This document shows positions 53,447 to 64,000 of a stretch of 64,000 nucleotides of DNA, piece after piece. A program made the position numbers and the translations under genes. The stretch covers positions 1,550,001-1,614,000 of the forward strand of contig NC_031672.1 of assembly GCF_001640025.1 (NCBI RefSeq), read 5' to 3'. Source of the stretch: Sugiyamaella lignohabitans. Its lineage: Eukaryota > Ascomycota > Dipodascomycetes > Dipodascales > Trichomonascaceae. The stretch's first letter is position 1; the number at the start of each line of letters is the position of its first letter. The notes beneath the pieces are model-generated. The model was not told where the DNA came from. It saw only the letters and a list, made by a program, of their open reading frames with translations, and made no database searches.

Positions 53447-54390
53447 CCTAGATATATCTAATGAGCTTGTCACAATATATGTCTAAGCGTGAAGTGACTC
53501 CGATCATAGGGCCTGATTATGTACGGCTGTCGCTGACGGTGCCTTATCTTATCAGCCATCTTCGACATGGGAAGTCGAGATCAAATATGATAATAAAATA
53601 GTACCATTAGTTGAGGATTATAAAATAAAGGCACTGATCAGAGGTTTCAGGATTGGTCAAAATTGACGATAAAGGTCATATCACCAACGATGAGACAAAA
53701 CCACTCTGTGCAGCAATTAGGATTCTTTTGTTAAATTGGACGATCCAGCGAAGGAAAAGTGAATAGTATAGAAATAGAGTAATATTAAAACAATACTAGA
53801 GAATACATTAGAGACAGTTAATAAGAAAAGGCTTGGAAAGTGGCTGCGATAATGACAATTCTTACCAGAGGGTCAAACAGATGTCGAGAGATATTGCAGA
53901 ATAGTAGATGATGCAGACTCTCGCTGATAGAAGATCCTCTGGTAGCGAATAGGGGAGGACACGATGCAATTTGTGTTCACTCCAGCAGCCTTGGTCCATT
54001 AGCCATTGAAATAATAATGATGCAAATTTGGAGGGCACGATGCAATTTGTGCTCGCTCCGGCAACTTCCCTCGCTGCCAGCCTGACCAAAGGCTAATAAT
54101 AAATAATAAAAACCAAAAAAGAAGAAAGAAAAGCCTGAATGATTTGGAGTAGTAGTGAAGTCCAGGTGGAATGCGTCTGTGAATGGCGTTGGACAATGGG
54201 TGACAAGACTAGATATCCCAGTATGACTCGGGATGCCAATACTAGAGCTTCTCATGTTAAGGATGTCAAGCGCAAGAAATGCAGCTACCGACTACCCTAG
54301 TTCTGAGATGCAAGAGATACTAGTGAATTCCCATGACTCTAACCGTGTGGGGAGGAAAGAGTGTTTAGTCCAACTGAATGACTGATTCCA
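53447..54390. other. Intergenic region with a 33-bp duplication
   Basis: About 940 bases holding the SEA4 promoter and the 3' flank of the next gene. A 33-bp sequence is repeated at 53955 and 54031. Open frames are short and crossed by the duplication, and I accept no gene here. Confidence 0.5.
53955..54063 (+). repeat. 33-bp direct duplication
   Basis: Copies at 53955-53987 and 54031-54063, starting GAGG and containing CACGATGCAATTTGTG, differ at four positions, all transitions. The 43 bases between them are unrelated. Confidence 0.7.
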
Positions 54391-55236
54391 CTAAAGGTGA
54401 TACCTTGAAGGGTGACATGGTGGACTTCCAACAGGTTTTCTTGGTACCTTGAATCGAAGATTCGGAAGGGGTGGGGGAGTACTCTGAATTGGTTTGATGG
54501 ATACTGGAGGTGTATCGATGACAGGCTGGGATTTCTTCTTCTTTCCCCAAAGTTTCTTGAACATCTTCTTGACTGTAGTCCGTTTCTTCTCTTTCTTGAT
54601 TGAGTCTAGAGTGGATGATGGCTGAGTAGTGAGAGGATTGGCAGTTATCTTTGAAACTCCAAACATGCGTTTCATGCCTTTGAAGAACTTGGATGACTTG
54701 GATCGCTTCTGTTTGGTGGACCCAGATGAGGTGGATGGTGTTGTTTCGGTGGTGTTCTTCTCTCCGACAGAACCATTTTTGGTGGCAGCCAATTGAGCGG
54801 CTTCATTCTTCCTTCTCTCTTTCTCTTCCCGGTTCTGTTTTCTGATTTCCGGAATATTACTTAGTACAATACCAACCATTACGACTACTAGGATACCAAT
54901 TTCTATCTTGCCTTTAATGTTGGCCAGTCTTCGCTTCATCTTTGAAGGTTCGGGAGGAGGTGTCCAGGTCTCAGTAGTTTGAACCGGCCACTTGAAGTTG
55001 CTCATAACAGGCTCTTCCTTTGGCTCATCCTTTTGTGGAACCGGCTTCTCATGTTTACCAAAGAGAAACAACATGAAGTAAGAACACCAAACAAGAATAG
55101 TAAGTACGACAAAGTCGCCCAAAGACTTGATCGTGTTCCAATAACGTTGAAACATAATAAAAACACCGTTAATAATAAGAATGAACAAAGTCAATTCAGA
55201 TTTAACAGAAAAAACAGATTCTACTTCGAAAAGCAT
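54391..55236 (-). CDS. Unrecognised two- to three-helix membrane protein
   Basis: 281 residues from the ATG at 55236, or 254 if the better-placed ATG at 55155 (MFQRYWNTIK) is used. Hydrophobic segments are LTLFILIINGVFIMF, DFVVLTILVWCSYFMLFLFG and IGILVVVMVGIVLSNI. Between the last two lies a proline- and glutamate-rich loop (EKPVPQKDEPKEEP, then TPPPEP). The C-terminal 150 residues are strongly basic and Lys/Ser/Thr-rich with repeated KKMFKKLWGKKKK and FFKGMKRMFGVSK, like a membrane-anchored cytosolic tail. No family is recognised. It is transcribed in the same direction as SEA4. The length and compositional coherence argue for a real gene. Confidence 0.6.
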   Translation of the reverse strand: MLFEVESVFSVKSELTLFILIINGVFIMFQRYWNTIKSLGDFVVLTILVWCSYFMLFLFGKHEKPVPQKDEPKEEPVMSNFKWPVQTTETWTPPPEPSKMKRRLANIKGKIEIGILVVVMVGIVLSNIPEIRKQNREEKERRKNEAAQLAATKNGSVGEKNTTETTPSTSSGSTKQKRSKSSKFFKGMKRMFGVSKITANPLTTQPSSTLDSIKKEKKRTTVKKMFKKLWGKKKKSQPVIDTPPVSIKPIQSTPPPLPNLRFKVPRKPVGSPPCHPSRYHL

Positions 55237-57473
55237 TGTAAAATCAATAAAAAAACTGGCGTTTGGTCAGTCTTTAACAATTGTGGTCAGCAGTGAGAAA
55301 TTTGAACAAGTGATGTGTAAGAAAAAGAGCGGATGCGGGCGAAGTCACCCATATATATGTTGTTCTTCAAAGATTATGCGGAAGTAAACAAGATTATGCT
55401 TAAAATAGGGCTGGGTAACAAGCGCAGGGACGGGAGGCTGATGCGTGCACTATCGCCCAGGCACGTGATAACCGGTCCAGAATTATTATGGAGGTTATCA
55501 AATCTGAAAAGATATATCCATTATTACTCATATAAAAGAACGTGGCTTGATAAATTTTGAATTAACAGAGCGAGTTGATCGGGTCGACAGGGGTTAGAGT
55601 TAGCGATCAGCGATGAGGGCCGATCCTGATAACGATAACAGGCATGCAGGCTGCTGCGTTAAGGCGTGTGGGGGTATCACATCGCGAATCACGGAGTCCG
55701 TCTTATCATCAAAGGAAATATAGAATTTCTCGTTTCAACCAATTTCATACAGAATAGATCAAAGGAACCCTCAACTTACGTTATGATCTTTGGTTTACGA
55801 CAAAAAATGGTAGTCAGGAGGGCCAAATGTGATATTTCACAGAGGGCTCACTCGATTTTAAATGCTAAGAAGTTGTCACTATAGCAACCACTTTCCAAGC
55901 CTCTTCTTATTAATTGTCTCTTATGTATTCTTTAGTATTGATCTAATATATTACTCTATTTGTATTATGCTCGCTTATTCTTCATTAGATTTTCCAGAAT
56001 AATGAAAGGATCCCCGTTGCTGAAAGTTGTTTTGACAGGGCGGTCAGTCTACGAGGACATAAAAATGTTTACATCTTTGTTTTTCAAGCAATAGTTCTCA
56101 TCAGTTCTAACCTCGTATCTAAGAAGAAATAAACGTTTGCTGAACGCCTTCTTTATTTGTTTTTAATTTATATATTACGGTGTCCCTGTTCTCATACAGC
56201 TAGTCTAGTCTGGACATGAACAATCTCCTATGTAGTTGACGCCGGGACTAAAGACGACACAGCTGAAACGCCTGTGTTCGATGTGCCACTTGAGTCGACC
56301 CGGGAGTCCCTACGCAACCAGACCAAAAGTGGTCCACAGGTTCTCCTGAGACAACCTTCTTCGATACTAATTCCTTGATCAGAAGAACAGCTTAGCCGGT
56401 GATAGCTCCAAGCAAGGGAAGATGACTGGATGAGGTTCAAAACAGAACTCGGTAAGTGACAACATATTTGTACCCTTTTTCAGTAACACTTGGTCATATA
56501 TTCTTATCTGAATATATGCAAACGAATATTTGGAACTACTGGGTTTACGCTGTTTCACTTCCCGCCCCATTAGCTGCAATCTTATGCAAGATAACCTTAC
56601 TTGCATCTACAAAACATTTGAAGTATTATATTCCCTGCATATTTATGAGTGATTTGAGTCATATACTTAGTGGTCTTGTGGTTTGTCCTGAGTATGGTTA
56701 TATTTGGCTAGCTAGTTATTGTATAGAGTTTTGCAATTTTTTCAGGCTGATCCACACCGATTTTTCATGGGTCAGACAACAGCTTCTTATCATAAAGATA
56801 TCCTCCTGATTCCATTTTTTTTTGATTGTAGTTTGGTATAACATCTGTTTTTATCATCGAGTTATGTACTCAAAAAGACTATGGTTGTCTACTTTTTTAT
56901 TTGTCAAAGGTTCCAGCGGAAACTCGAAGCTTAGTGTGGTGTAGTCTTTCAAAAGCCTACACAGTATGTGATATTCATTGCAGCCCTTACGTTAGCCTCT
57001 AATTTTTGCAATTGATTTGCACCAGGCAAAATGAGTTAATACATATTATTGATCATTGATATAAGCCGAAATTTATATCAACCACACAGACTTGATAATA
57101 CTTGACCTGCAGATAGCATAGTCGCATTAATCAGGGAGAATATATATAAGCAGTCTCTTATAACATACTTGTGCCCCCAGCACAGACTCATAAATTAGGG
57201 AGAAATGTACAACTTATCGCTTTAAAAAAACATTTTTAGTCTCTCAAAAAGTCTGTCTATATTTATAACGGTGAGCCGGAGAATGGTCTGATATCGGTGG
57301 GATATATGCAGCTGATAAGATAGCGCCGTATCATCCAAACGTGGAGTCAGGTATGTAATCGTCTGCATTAGCCATATCCAACCATCTCTAATTCCATCCA
57401 AAACTGTTATTTATTTATCCAATTCAACCTTGGGGTACTGTTTATTAGCGATTAATGGAATCAAAATCTTATA
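55237..57473. other. Gene-free stretch upstream of VPS8
   Basis: About 2.2 kb. Its open frames (55666-55884, and 56456-56809 which begins with a GTG) have no recognisable motifs and are not accepted. No GC-rich element, tRNA or transposon was identified. The last 500 bases presumably form the VPS8 promoter. Confidence 0.55.
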
Positions 57474-60400
57474 ATGGAAGAAAGTTCTAAATCACCGGGA
57501 TCTTCTGATGGTGATGATGTGGCATCAACTGCTTCACGGCCAGTTGATGAGCAAGAGATTTTTGGCCCTCACGACGATAGTCCCGCACTTCTTAATTCCA
57601 AGCTCGACAATTATGGTACGGGTCCTAATACTGACAATCTTGAGGATGCAGATGATTTCGGCGAGTTCATCTCAACAGCGTCCAGAAACGATGGCTTTCC
57701 AAACCAGTTCATGATTGACACATCAATCCCGAAATTCTACGAGCGGAAATCATCGACTGCTTCAATAACTCGATCCATCTCAACGGCATTTTCTCGACTA
57801 GATACAAGTAAACCTTATCAGCCTGTACAGGATAATTTCAACAATAATCATATCCTTGAGGGTGGTGGTACTGGATCTGGTGCTGTCACATCGTTTGAAC
57901 CTCTTGAAATGGATAATCACAACGACTCTGATGTTGGTGGATCTGGCCCAGAATCCGGCCATGATGATGACTTGAATGATGTTAGTAATGAATCTCCCGA
58001 AGCAGATGAGTCTATAACCGAGCTTATTGATCAAGATCATGGGATTTCTGTTGATAACACGCGGGATATCAGTGAACCAGCCATCGACCAACCAACTATA
58101 TCAAGGTCGTCAGAACCATATCATTTTCCTCGTAGGGACTCCTCCCCAGTACAATTGACACGTGTGGATCCCACTCCTATGGGTTCTGAATCGCCCATGT
58201 TAATATCATCCTCTACAGGGTCTCCTCTTATACAACCATCTACCCCTGAATCAATTAGAGGAAGACAGATTCACTCTATAGATGGTCGGTTCCACACTCG
58301 GATGAGCTCGAATACTAGCGGGTTGTCTGGTAATCTTTTTAATCGCCATCTAGATTCTGTAAGCTCCCTTTTGTTTGGGCGGTCTAGTGGGAATGTTTCT
58401 CCAAAAAAGAAAGACGGTGGACTCACCACACCTGTCAATGCCAATATTGAGACTATTTCTGGGAGTGCTAGCGACGAGTTACTCAGTGACCTTCCATATC
58501 AAAATACTCCATGGGAGCCAGTGAGATGGAGCAAATTACGTAAAATCTCAAATCAACTTTATTCAGAGTCGGCTCACGCCTTGTATGGACAACCAACATG
58601 CGTCTACCCTGCATCTTTTATAGCGGTGGGAATGAGTCGTGGCCATGTCCTTATTTTTGACTATCAACAGAATCTTAAACATGTTTTAGGTTTGAAAGCC
58701 AAGCTCCCTGAATGGGGTGAAGTCACTTCTCTGGCTGTGTCTTTTGACCACACATTTGTTGGAGTAGGTTACTCACAAGGACATATTGTTACTTGGGAAC
58801 TTGCCAAGCCAAATAATCCCAATATTCATATTTATCCGCTTGAAAATAATTTCGACATTAAGCCCAATGACGATAAGGAGGGCCATATAAAGGGTGCTTC
58901 TGTTATCCACCTTGCGTTCATTAACAAGCGCCATAGCGCTCTTATTTCTGCTGATTCCAGAGGTATGGCATTTGCTCATGATACAGTTCGGAATATAAGG
59001 CGTCATGTAAACACCAAACGAATTCTTGGCAGATACAGACCTCAACCCAATACAAAAAACAGGCCTATGACTATATTTGCATGTGCACCGCGACCCACAG
59101 GCCATAATCCACTTCCAGAAGACCTCGGACTTGTAGCCATAATGACTCCCTACCTATTGGTAGTAGTGTCTATTCACCCACAGATTCGCACTCAGCTAAA
59201 ACTGCCCAGAAGCAAAGAGATTAGTAGTTCTATGGGATTAAGTGCATGTCTGGCATGGTTCCCTGCTCCTACACCTACCCATATGTCAAAGCTCGCCTAT
59301 AGTTGGTCGAATGTCGTACACGTCGTGGATGTCTCACTTGTCCGGGACCCTTTTACAGATGATCTAACAGCTGCATTTTCATCGACCCGTAAACTAGTAT
59401 GCGATGAGTCGATTGTGGCAATACAATGGATTGATACAGTGGTAAGTTGGCGAGTATTCGCTTTGTTAGTGCTATACTCCCTGTTGTAAACTTTTTCTTC
59501 CAGTAGACTAACGAACAATTAGATTCTGTCGCTGGTGACAATTACCCAGCGGTTACTCATTGTCAATACCAAGACAATGACAATTCCAGAAACCGAGGAC
59601 TTGCTGGATAAGCATATGGTACACCATGACTATTTCTCGTTTAACCTACACAATCTCCTAGTAAAGAGATCCGATTCTACTCTGCCGCAACCTGCTGTAA
59701 TCGCTGATGCGTTCTATAACAGTATCCGGGGATATAAAGGTAGGCTGTTCCTGATGGGAAAGTATGAGTTTGTGATCGGCTCTTTGTCCAATTGGGCTGA
59801 TAGATTACTGGACGTTATGGAGAGTGGAGGCTACATAAGGGCCATAAAACTGGCTACTGCTTACTATTTGGGTGAAGAAGACTTTGTATCGGTGGGATTA
59901 CCCGCGGATGAAAGCGAACGGCATGCTGTTGTGCTCAGAAGCATCCCCAATCTGATATCTGCTTCTTTTGGTTATACATTTCAATCTGACCATCCGGATG
60001 AGGCCTCCATTGCTGGGCTTACTGATGCTTGCATTACAGCAGTAGTTGCCATGAATGAAACTGATCTATTGACAGATATATTTGAGCTATTTGAGCCAAC
60101 TGCCTATCGTAAAATCTTTTTCGAACAGCTCTCATCATTCATTTATGATGGAGATATCAAATCACTCCCACCCAGGGTTTTTAAGGAACTTGTTCTTTTT
60201 TATTCGACCTCAAGTGACGTTTTGGAAGACCTAACGTGTAGACTTAGAACAGATACGCTGGATATTGATCTAATTTTCAGTTTATGTCGACAATACCACC
60301 TCCGTGATACACTAACCTATATTACAAATTGTGCATTGCGAGATTTCAAGACTCCTTTAGTGGATTTTGTAAACTTGATAGAGCAAGTATCATCTATAGG

Positions 60401-62573
60401 TGAGGCAAGTTCTCAAGTTGTGAAATCCGACACATTGGAATGGCAATCTACCAAGTCTAGAGAATCCACAGATGCAACTGACAACGTAGATTTAGAGCAA
60501 TTGGTGCATGAGGCCGACAAGGTCTATCCATATCTGTCATACATCTTGACAGGCAGGATATACCCCACAGCACTTCTGTTCACAGATGAAGGTCTCTCAT
60601 ACTATGGCAAATGTGCTACCTACTATATGTTATTTTCGGGAAAAGTGAAGTCAGATACTGAAGTTCGGTTCCCATATCTCATAGCACTTATCAACTACAA
60701 CAGCTCTGCATTCTTTGCAGCGTTGAATGAAGGTTTTGAGGATACGTTTATGAATGGCAGTGATAGAATCGAAGATGGTGATATATATCCTCCAGAGGAG
60801 CTTGCTTTTGGTTCAACTGTTAGTAGACAGCTTATTATCAATATCTTGCTTGACGTTTTTTATGACGAATCTAATGGATTGGGACCGGATAAACGGATCT
60901 TTTTGGATATATTTATTGCTCGCAACTACCCGAAGTACTTGCAGTTCATTCTTCTACCAGGAAAAGTCCTTTCTAAAATTCTTTACGAACTATGTTATTG
61001 GAACGATGCATCATTAAAAGAAGAGAGAGAGATTGCAGTCAACTCTTTGTTGACAAAATTTAAACCCCCAGATCTAGAGAATCTAACGGCAACTCTTTAT
61101 GAAGTCAAGTTCCATTCAATTCTGATTTATCTTTTCCGGTCAGAAAAGAAGTACACTAAGCTTTTGGAGGTTGCATTTGAATCGGTCAGGGTCAATGAGT
61201 TAGAAGCAGACCGGTTATTTGACATAATTGAAGAATGTCTTCAAAACACCAGAGGAATGAGTCAAACGAAAGAGCGTGGCAACTTGGATCGATTACTGGG
61301 ATCACATTTTGAGATGCTAGTGGAACTAGATAGCGAGAGACTGGTGCAGTTAGTTAGTAAATTCTGCGCTCATATTCATGACTTGGTCTTTAAGCTCAAT
61401 AGCGAAGGCTTACAACTGCGTTATCTGAATATCTTATTCAAAGCAGTCGGGAAGAGTGATTCTCAAGGACAAAAGTTCCTTCCAACTCTACGCACACGCA
61501 CGCTTTATATTTCACTTTTGGCCAAAAACAATAACAGTGCAGAGATCTACCGCTTATTAAGTACTATTTTGACGTCAACTAGTGACGTAGACCTCCCCAG
61601 CATTGTTGACAGTTTAATTTCATCCAAAAGTATTGACTCGCTAGTTCTGTTACTTGAGAGACAGGGCAGAATAGGCGAAGCGATGATTTACCTACTCGAT
61701 CACATTCTGTTCCTAAACGACGAGTACATGCTGAAGCCAACTGAATCGGAGTCTGGTTTAAACGAACATTTATCTCCTGAGGTAACGAAACTTGAGGATC
61801 AGCTATCGAGATATACAGCTATTGGAGTCAATTTATGTCTTGATGATGAGCGCCGTGGTACACAAGGAGAATCCCAGAACCCTGGAGAGGCAGTATGGAT
61901 TCGATTGATAGACACTTTGATTGATCTTCTTAAGGATACACTTTCTGATGACAAAGAAAAAGCATTATCATTAGAACACCAAAAGCAGTTCAAGCACTCG
62001 CTACTTCGACAGGCACTCTCTGCTTTGTTGGGCTCACCAGCTAACATTAATGGATTCCAGCACGATGCAACTATTGTCCGAATATTTAGATCGATATTGG
62101 CCCCTGAGTCGACGAAGACTAGAACGGTTGGTAGCCTCCGACCATTGCTTGATGACATGTTCTCCGCTTATAATTATCAACACACCATGTTGTGTGTTGT
62201 TGAGGAAATCCTAGACTCAGATACTTATCTAAGTTTACTCGACCTGGTTAGCGAGAGGTTGAAGGGTTGGAAGGTTTCAAAATCAGGCGAATGTGAAGGA
62301 TGTGGAAGGAAAGTTGTTGGAGTTGGTGTAGACGCCGAATGGCTCTATAGCCAATGGGAGAAGAGACAGAAAGAAAAGACAGTCGCTGGCTTCAATGGCA
62401 CTGTCCGCAAGGATAAAGGCAAAAGTAAATATCTGAAGCCGACAGTTTCCAACGACACAAGCCGTGAGCAAGATGAGATCTTGATCGTGTTCAAATGTGG
62501 ACACACTTACCACAAAGGATGTCTGAAACGACTGGGCAATGTTGACGAGATCAAATGTATTATATGTGGCTAA
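57474..62573 (+). CDS. VPS8: CORVET tethering complex subunit VPS8
   Basis: Two exons, 57474-59441 and 59523-62573, give 1672 residues. The 81-nt intron has GTAAGT and CTAAC before ATTAG. Joining gives IQWIDTV-ILSLVTITQRLL, continuous with the conserved end of the beta-propeller. The first 350 residues are a Ser/Asp-rich disordered extension. Next is the propeller (about 355-740; FIAVGMSRGHVLIFDY), then a long alpha-solenoid (NWADRLLDVMESGGYIRAIKLATAYYLG) and a C-terminal RING-like domain with CEGCGR, CGHTYHKGC and CIICG as the last residues. Vps8 tethers endosomes through Vps21/Rab5. The protein is longer than in baker's yeast (1274), mainly by the N-terminal extension. Confidence 0.94.
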
Positions 62574-62702
62574 GTATGGTGTATTTATTATTTTAATTGT
62601 ATATTATTATTCATAATCGCACAATTCCATTCATTCAGGGGTCCTGAACGCGAACATAAAATCGTTCCCCGCTTCGCTCGAATCGAAGACTCCATCCTCG
62701 CT

Positions 62703-62762
62703 GCCTCCGGCGGCTGGGGCTCTGCCCCAGACCCCGTGGCTCCTCTCGCTTCGCTCGAGTCG
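62703..62762 (+). repeat. GC-rich element, single B arm between VPS8 and the PLP gene
   Basis: 60 bp, starting GCCTCCGGCGGCTGGGGC and ending CTCTCGCTTCGCTCGAGTCG, 129 bases after the VPS8 stop and 98 from the PLP-enzyme stop (convergent genes). Confidence 0.9.
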
Positions 62763-62860
62763 TTGCTCGGGGAGATGAAACACAAGCTGGTTTGGGGAGG
62801 GAAGAGACAAAACTAAATTCAAAGAAGTGCTTTTTTATAATTTCACTTAAATAAAGAAAA

Positions 62861-64000
62861 TTACTGAAGAGCACGAACAAGGTCTCCAATGAGGTCATTG
62901 GTATCCTCAAGACCGATAGAGACACGCAGGAGACTTTCACTGACGCTCATGTCGGTCATACATCTCCACTCGATGAGACTCTCGGCACCACCTAGCGAGG
63001 TAGCATGATGGAACAATTTTAGCTTGGACGGGAAGTAGCGAGCGGTTTCTCTGTCTTTCAGTTCAATAGAGAACACAGGAGGACCGCCTAATGGCAGTTG
63101 CTTCTTAACAAAGTCTTCAGTTTGTAAAGAAGAATGATAGATCTTTTCAAGCTTTGGAAGTTTACTGATGTTGTCAGCCAAGTATTTGACAATCTTGTTA
63201 GCACTCTCATATTGAAGTCTAATGCGGTAGTGATAAGTTCGCAGCGAACGAAGTAATAACCAAGATTCTAAAGAACCAGGACTGGCACCAGTAAAGTCTC
63301 TGTCAGACATCAATGCACTAGCAACCTTCTCATCTTTGGAAACAAGAATTCCAGACAACAGATCAGAGTGACCGCCAAAGTACTTAGTACCAGAATGCAT
63401 GACCATATCAACACCCAAGCTCCAGGGATCTTGCAAAGGAGGCGGAGCAAAAGTGGCATCTAAAACTAGAAATGCACCTCTGGAATGGGCAATCTTAGCA
63501 TAATGCTCAATATCAAAAGCCAGTCCAGTTGGGTTGACTGGTGATTCAAGATGGATAATATCACCTTTCTGAAGAAGCTCAGGATCAGTATCCAAATTGT
63601 GGTGAACCTTGGTTCCAAAGTTTCTCTGGTAAATTTTCAATAAAGAATGGCATCCATGATAACCGTCTCCAATAAAGACATTCTTAGGATTATAATGCAA
63701 AAGCATGGCATGGAAGGCAGAAAGTCCTGAGGAGAATAGAACAGCATGACCGTCAAGAATCTCGCCAAGAATCTTCTCTGCTCTTAAAACACTTCTATGA
63801 GAAATACGTGAGTAGATATGGTCCTGTCTGTCATAAGCAGTAGACACTTCTCTAGCAGTTTGGAGCTTTGAAGGGTCGCTATTGTACCGATAGGTAGTTG
63901 AAACATGAATAGGTGGAGCCACATCAGTAGTCAGAGCAAGCTCGTCGTCGCCATGAATACCAATTGTGCTAACGCCAAACTCTTCGTGAAGGCTAGTTTT
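62861..64000 (-). CDS. Cys/Met-metabolism PLP-dependent enzyme (cystathionine gamma-synthase-like), 5' end missing
   Basis: The frame is open to the end of the window, so the start lies beyond 64000. 379 codons plus the stop are present. A GTG-initiated frame begins at 63922 but the coding sequence clearly continues upstream (FGVSTIGIHGDDELALTTDVAPPI). Fold-type I features are all present: TTYRYNSD, SGLSAFHAMLL (phosphate-binding SGLxA), the PLP-contacting aspartate in FLVLDATFAPP and the Schiff-base lysine in MHSGTKYFGGHSDL. The C-terminus has SLGGAESLIEW and RVSIGLEDTNDLIGDLVRALQ. It resembles the baker's yeast YHR112C/YML082W/STR2 group of gamma-synthase or gamma-lyase enzymes of trans-sulfuration. 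The exact reaction is not settled. Confidence 0.88.
   Translation of the reverse strand, partial: KTSLHEEFGVSTIGIHGDDELALTTDVAPPIHVSTTYRYNSDPSKLQTAREVSTAYDRQDHIYSRISHRSVLRAEKILGEILDGHAVLFSSGLSAFHAMLLHYNPKNVFIGDGYHGCHSLLKIYQRNFGTKVHHNLDTDPELLQKGDIIHLESPVNPTGLAFDIEHYAKIAHSRGAFLVLDATFAPPPLQDPWSLGVDMVMHSGTKYFGGHSDLLSGILVSKDEKVASALMSDRDFTGASPGSLESWLLLRSLRTYHYRIRLQYESANKIVKYLADNISKLPKLEKIYHSSLQTEDFVKKQLPLGGPPVFSIELKDRETARYFPSKLKLFHHATSLGGAESLIEWRCMTDMSVSESLLRVSIGLEDTNDLIGDLVRALQ

Noticed and set aside
56456..56809. 117-codon hydrophobic open frame
   Set aside because: It starts at a GTG, has no family resemblance, and lies in an AT-rich stretch where such frames arise by chance.
1..64000. CRISPR arrays, bacterial operons, prophage, insertion sequences with transposase
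   Set aside because: None seen. All genes have eukaryotic architecture, and no transposase or reverse transcriptase frame is present.

Overview
The window reads as nuclear DNA of a budding yeast. There are 20 confidently recognised protein-coding genes, and 13 of them carry spliceosomal introns. I reconstruct 22 introns, nearly all with a GTAAGT/GTGAGT/GTATGT donor and most with a CTAAC branch point lying only a few bases before the AG. That short branch-to-acceptor spacing, the high intron count and standard decoding of CTG as leucine (CTG codons sit at invariant leucines in TSR3, e.g. 42931 and 42940) point to an early-diverging Saccharomycotina lineage of the Yarrowia/Dipodascales/Trichomonascaceae type (Sugiyamaella or Blastobotrys-like) rather than Saccharomyces or the CUG-Ser clade. 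The placement is inference.

Layout. 0-13 kb, all on the minus strand: a GH5 glycosidase, a secreted acid-sphingomyelinase-like enzyme, an omega-type glutathione transferase, a GNAT acetyltransferase, a full-length ABCB multidrug transporter and a secreted lipase in six exons, one of them 5 nt long. 13-17.8 kb: a 4.8-kb stretch with no credible gene, ahead of a highly codon-biased sugar transporter. 20-28 kb: a SNF2-family ATPase convergent with a YCF1/MRP-type vacuolar ABC transporter. 28-48 kb: STE4 (G-beta), HSP10, AVO1 (TORC2), an amino acid permease, an ORM sphingolipid regulator, TSR3, SRO7 and the start of LIG4. 50-64 kb: SEA4, an unrecognised two-helix membrane protein, VPS8 (CORVET) and a cystathionine-gamma-synthase-like PLP enzyme that runs off the window end. 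Functions are mostly housekeeping: drug and xenobiotic handling (GST, ABCB, YCF1), TORC1/TORC2/sphingolipid signalling (SEA4, AVO1, ORM) and membrane traffic (SRO7, VPS8). Neighbours look like ordinary eukaryotic gene order, not operons.

The most unusual content is a family of very GC-rich, hairpin-forming dispersed elements in an otherwise AT-leaning genome. I find 16 copies: 9 full copies of about 137 bp, made of two inverted but non-identical arms (A and B) round a short core, and 7 single-arm copies of about 60-85 bp (six are B arms, one is a diverged variant in a LIG4 intron). They sit only in introns and intergenic DNA. Four lie inside predicted introns (SRO7 twice, AVO1, LIG4), and several lie within tens of bases of stop codons, including three of the five convergent gene junctions. 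Fourteen of the 16 fall between 28.5 and 48.8 kb. Splice junctions were deduced by eye from frame, splice signals and family similarity. No transcript data were available.
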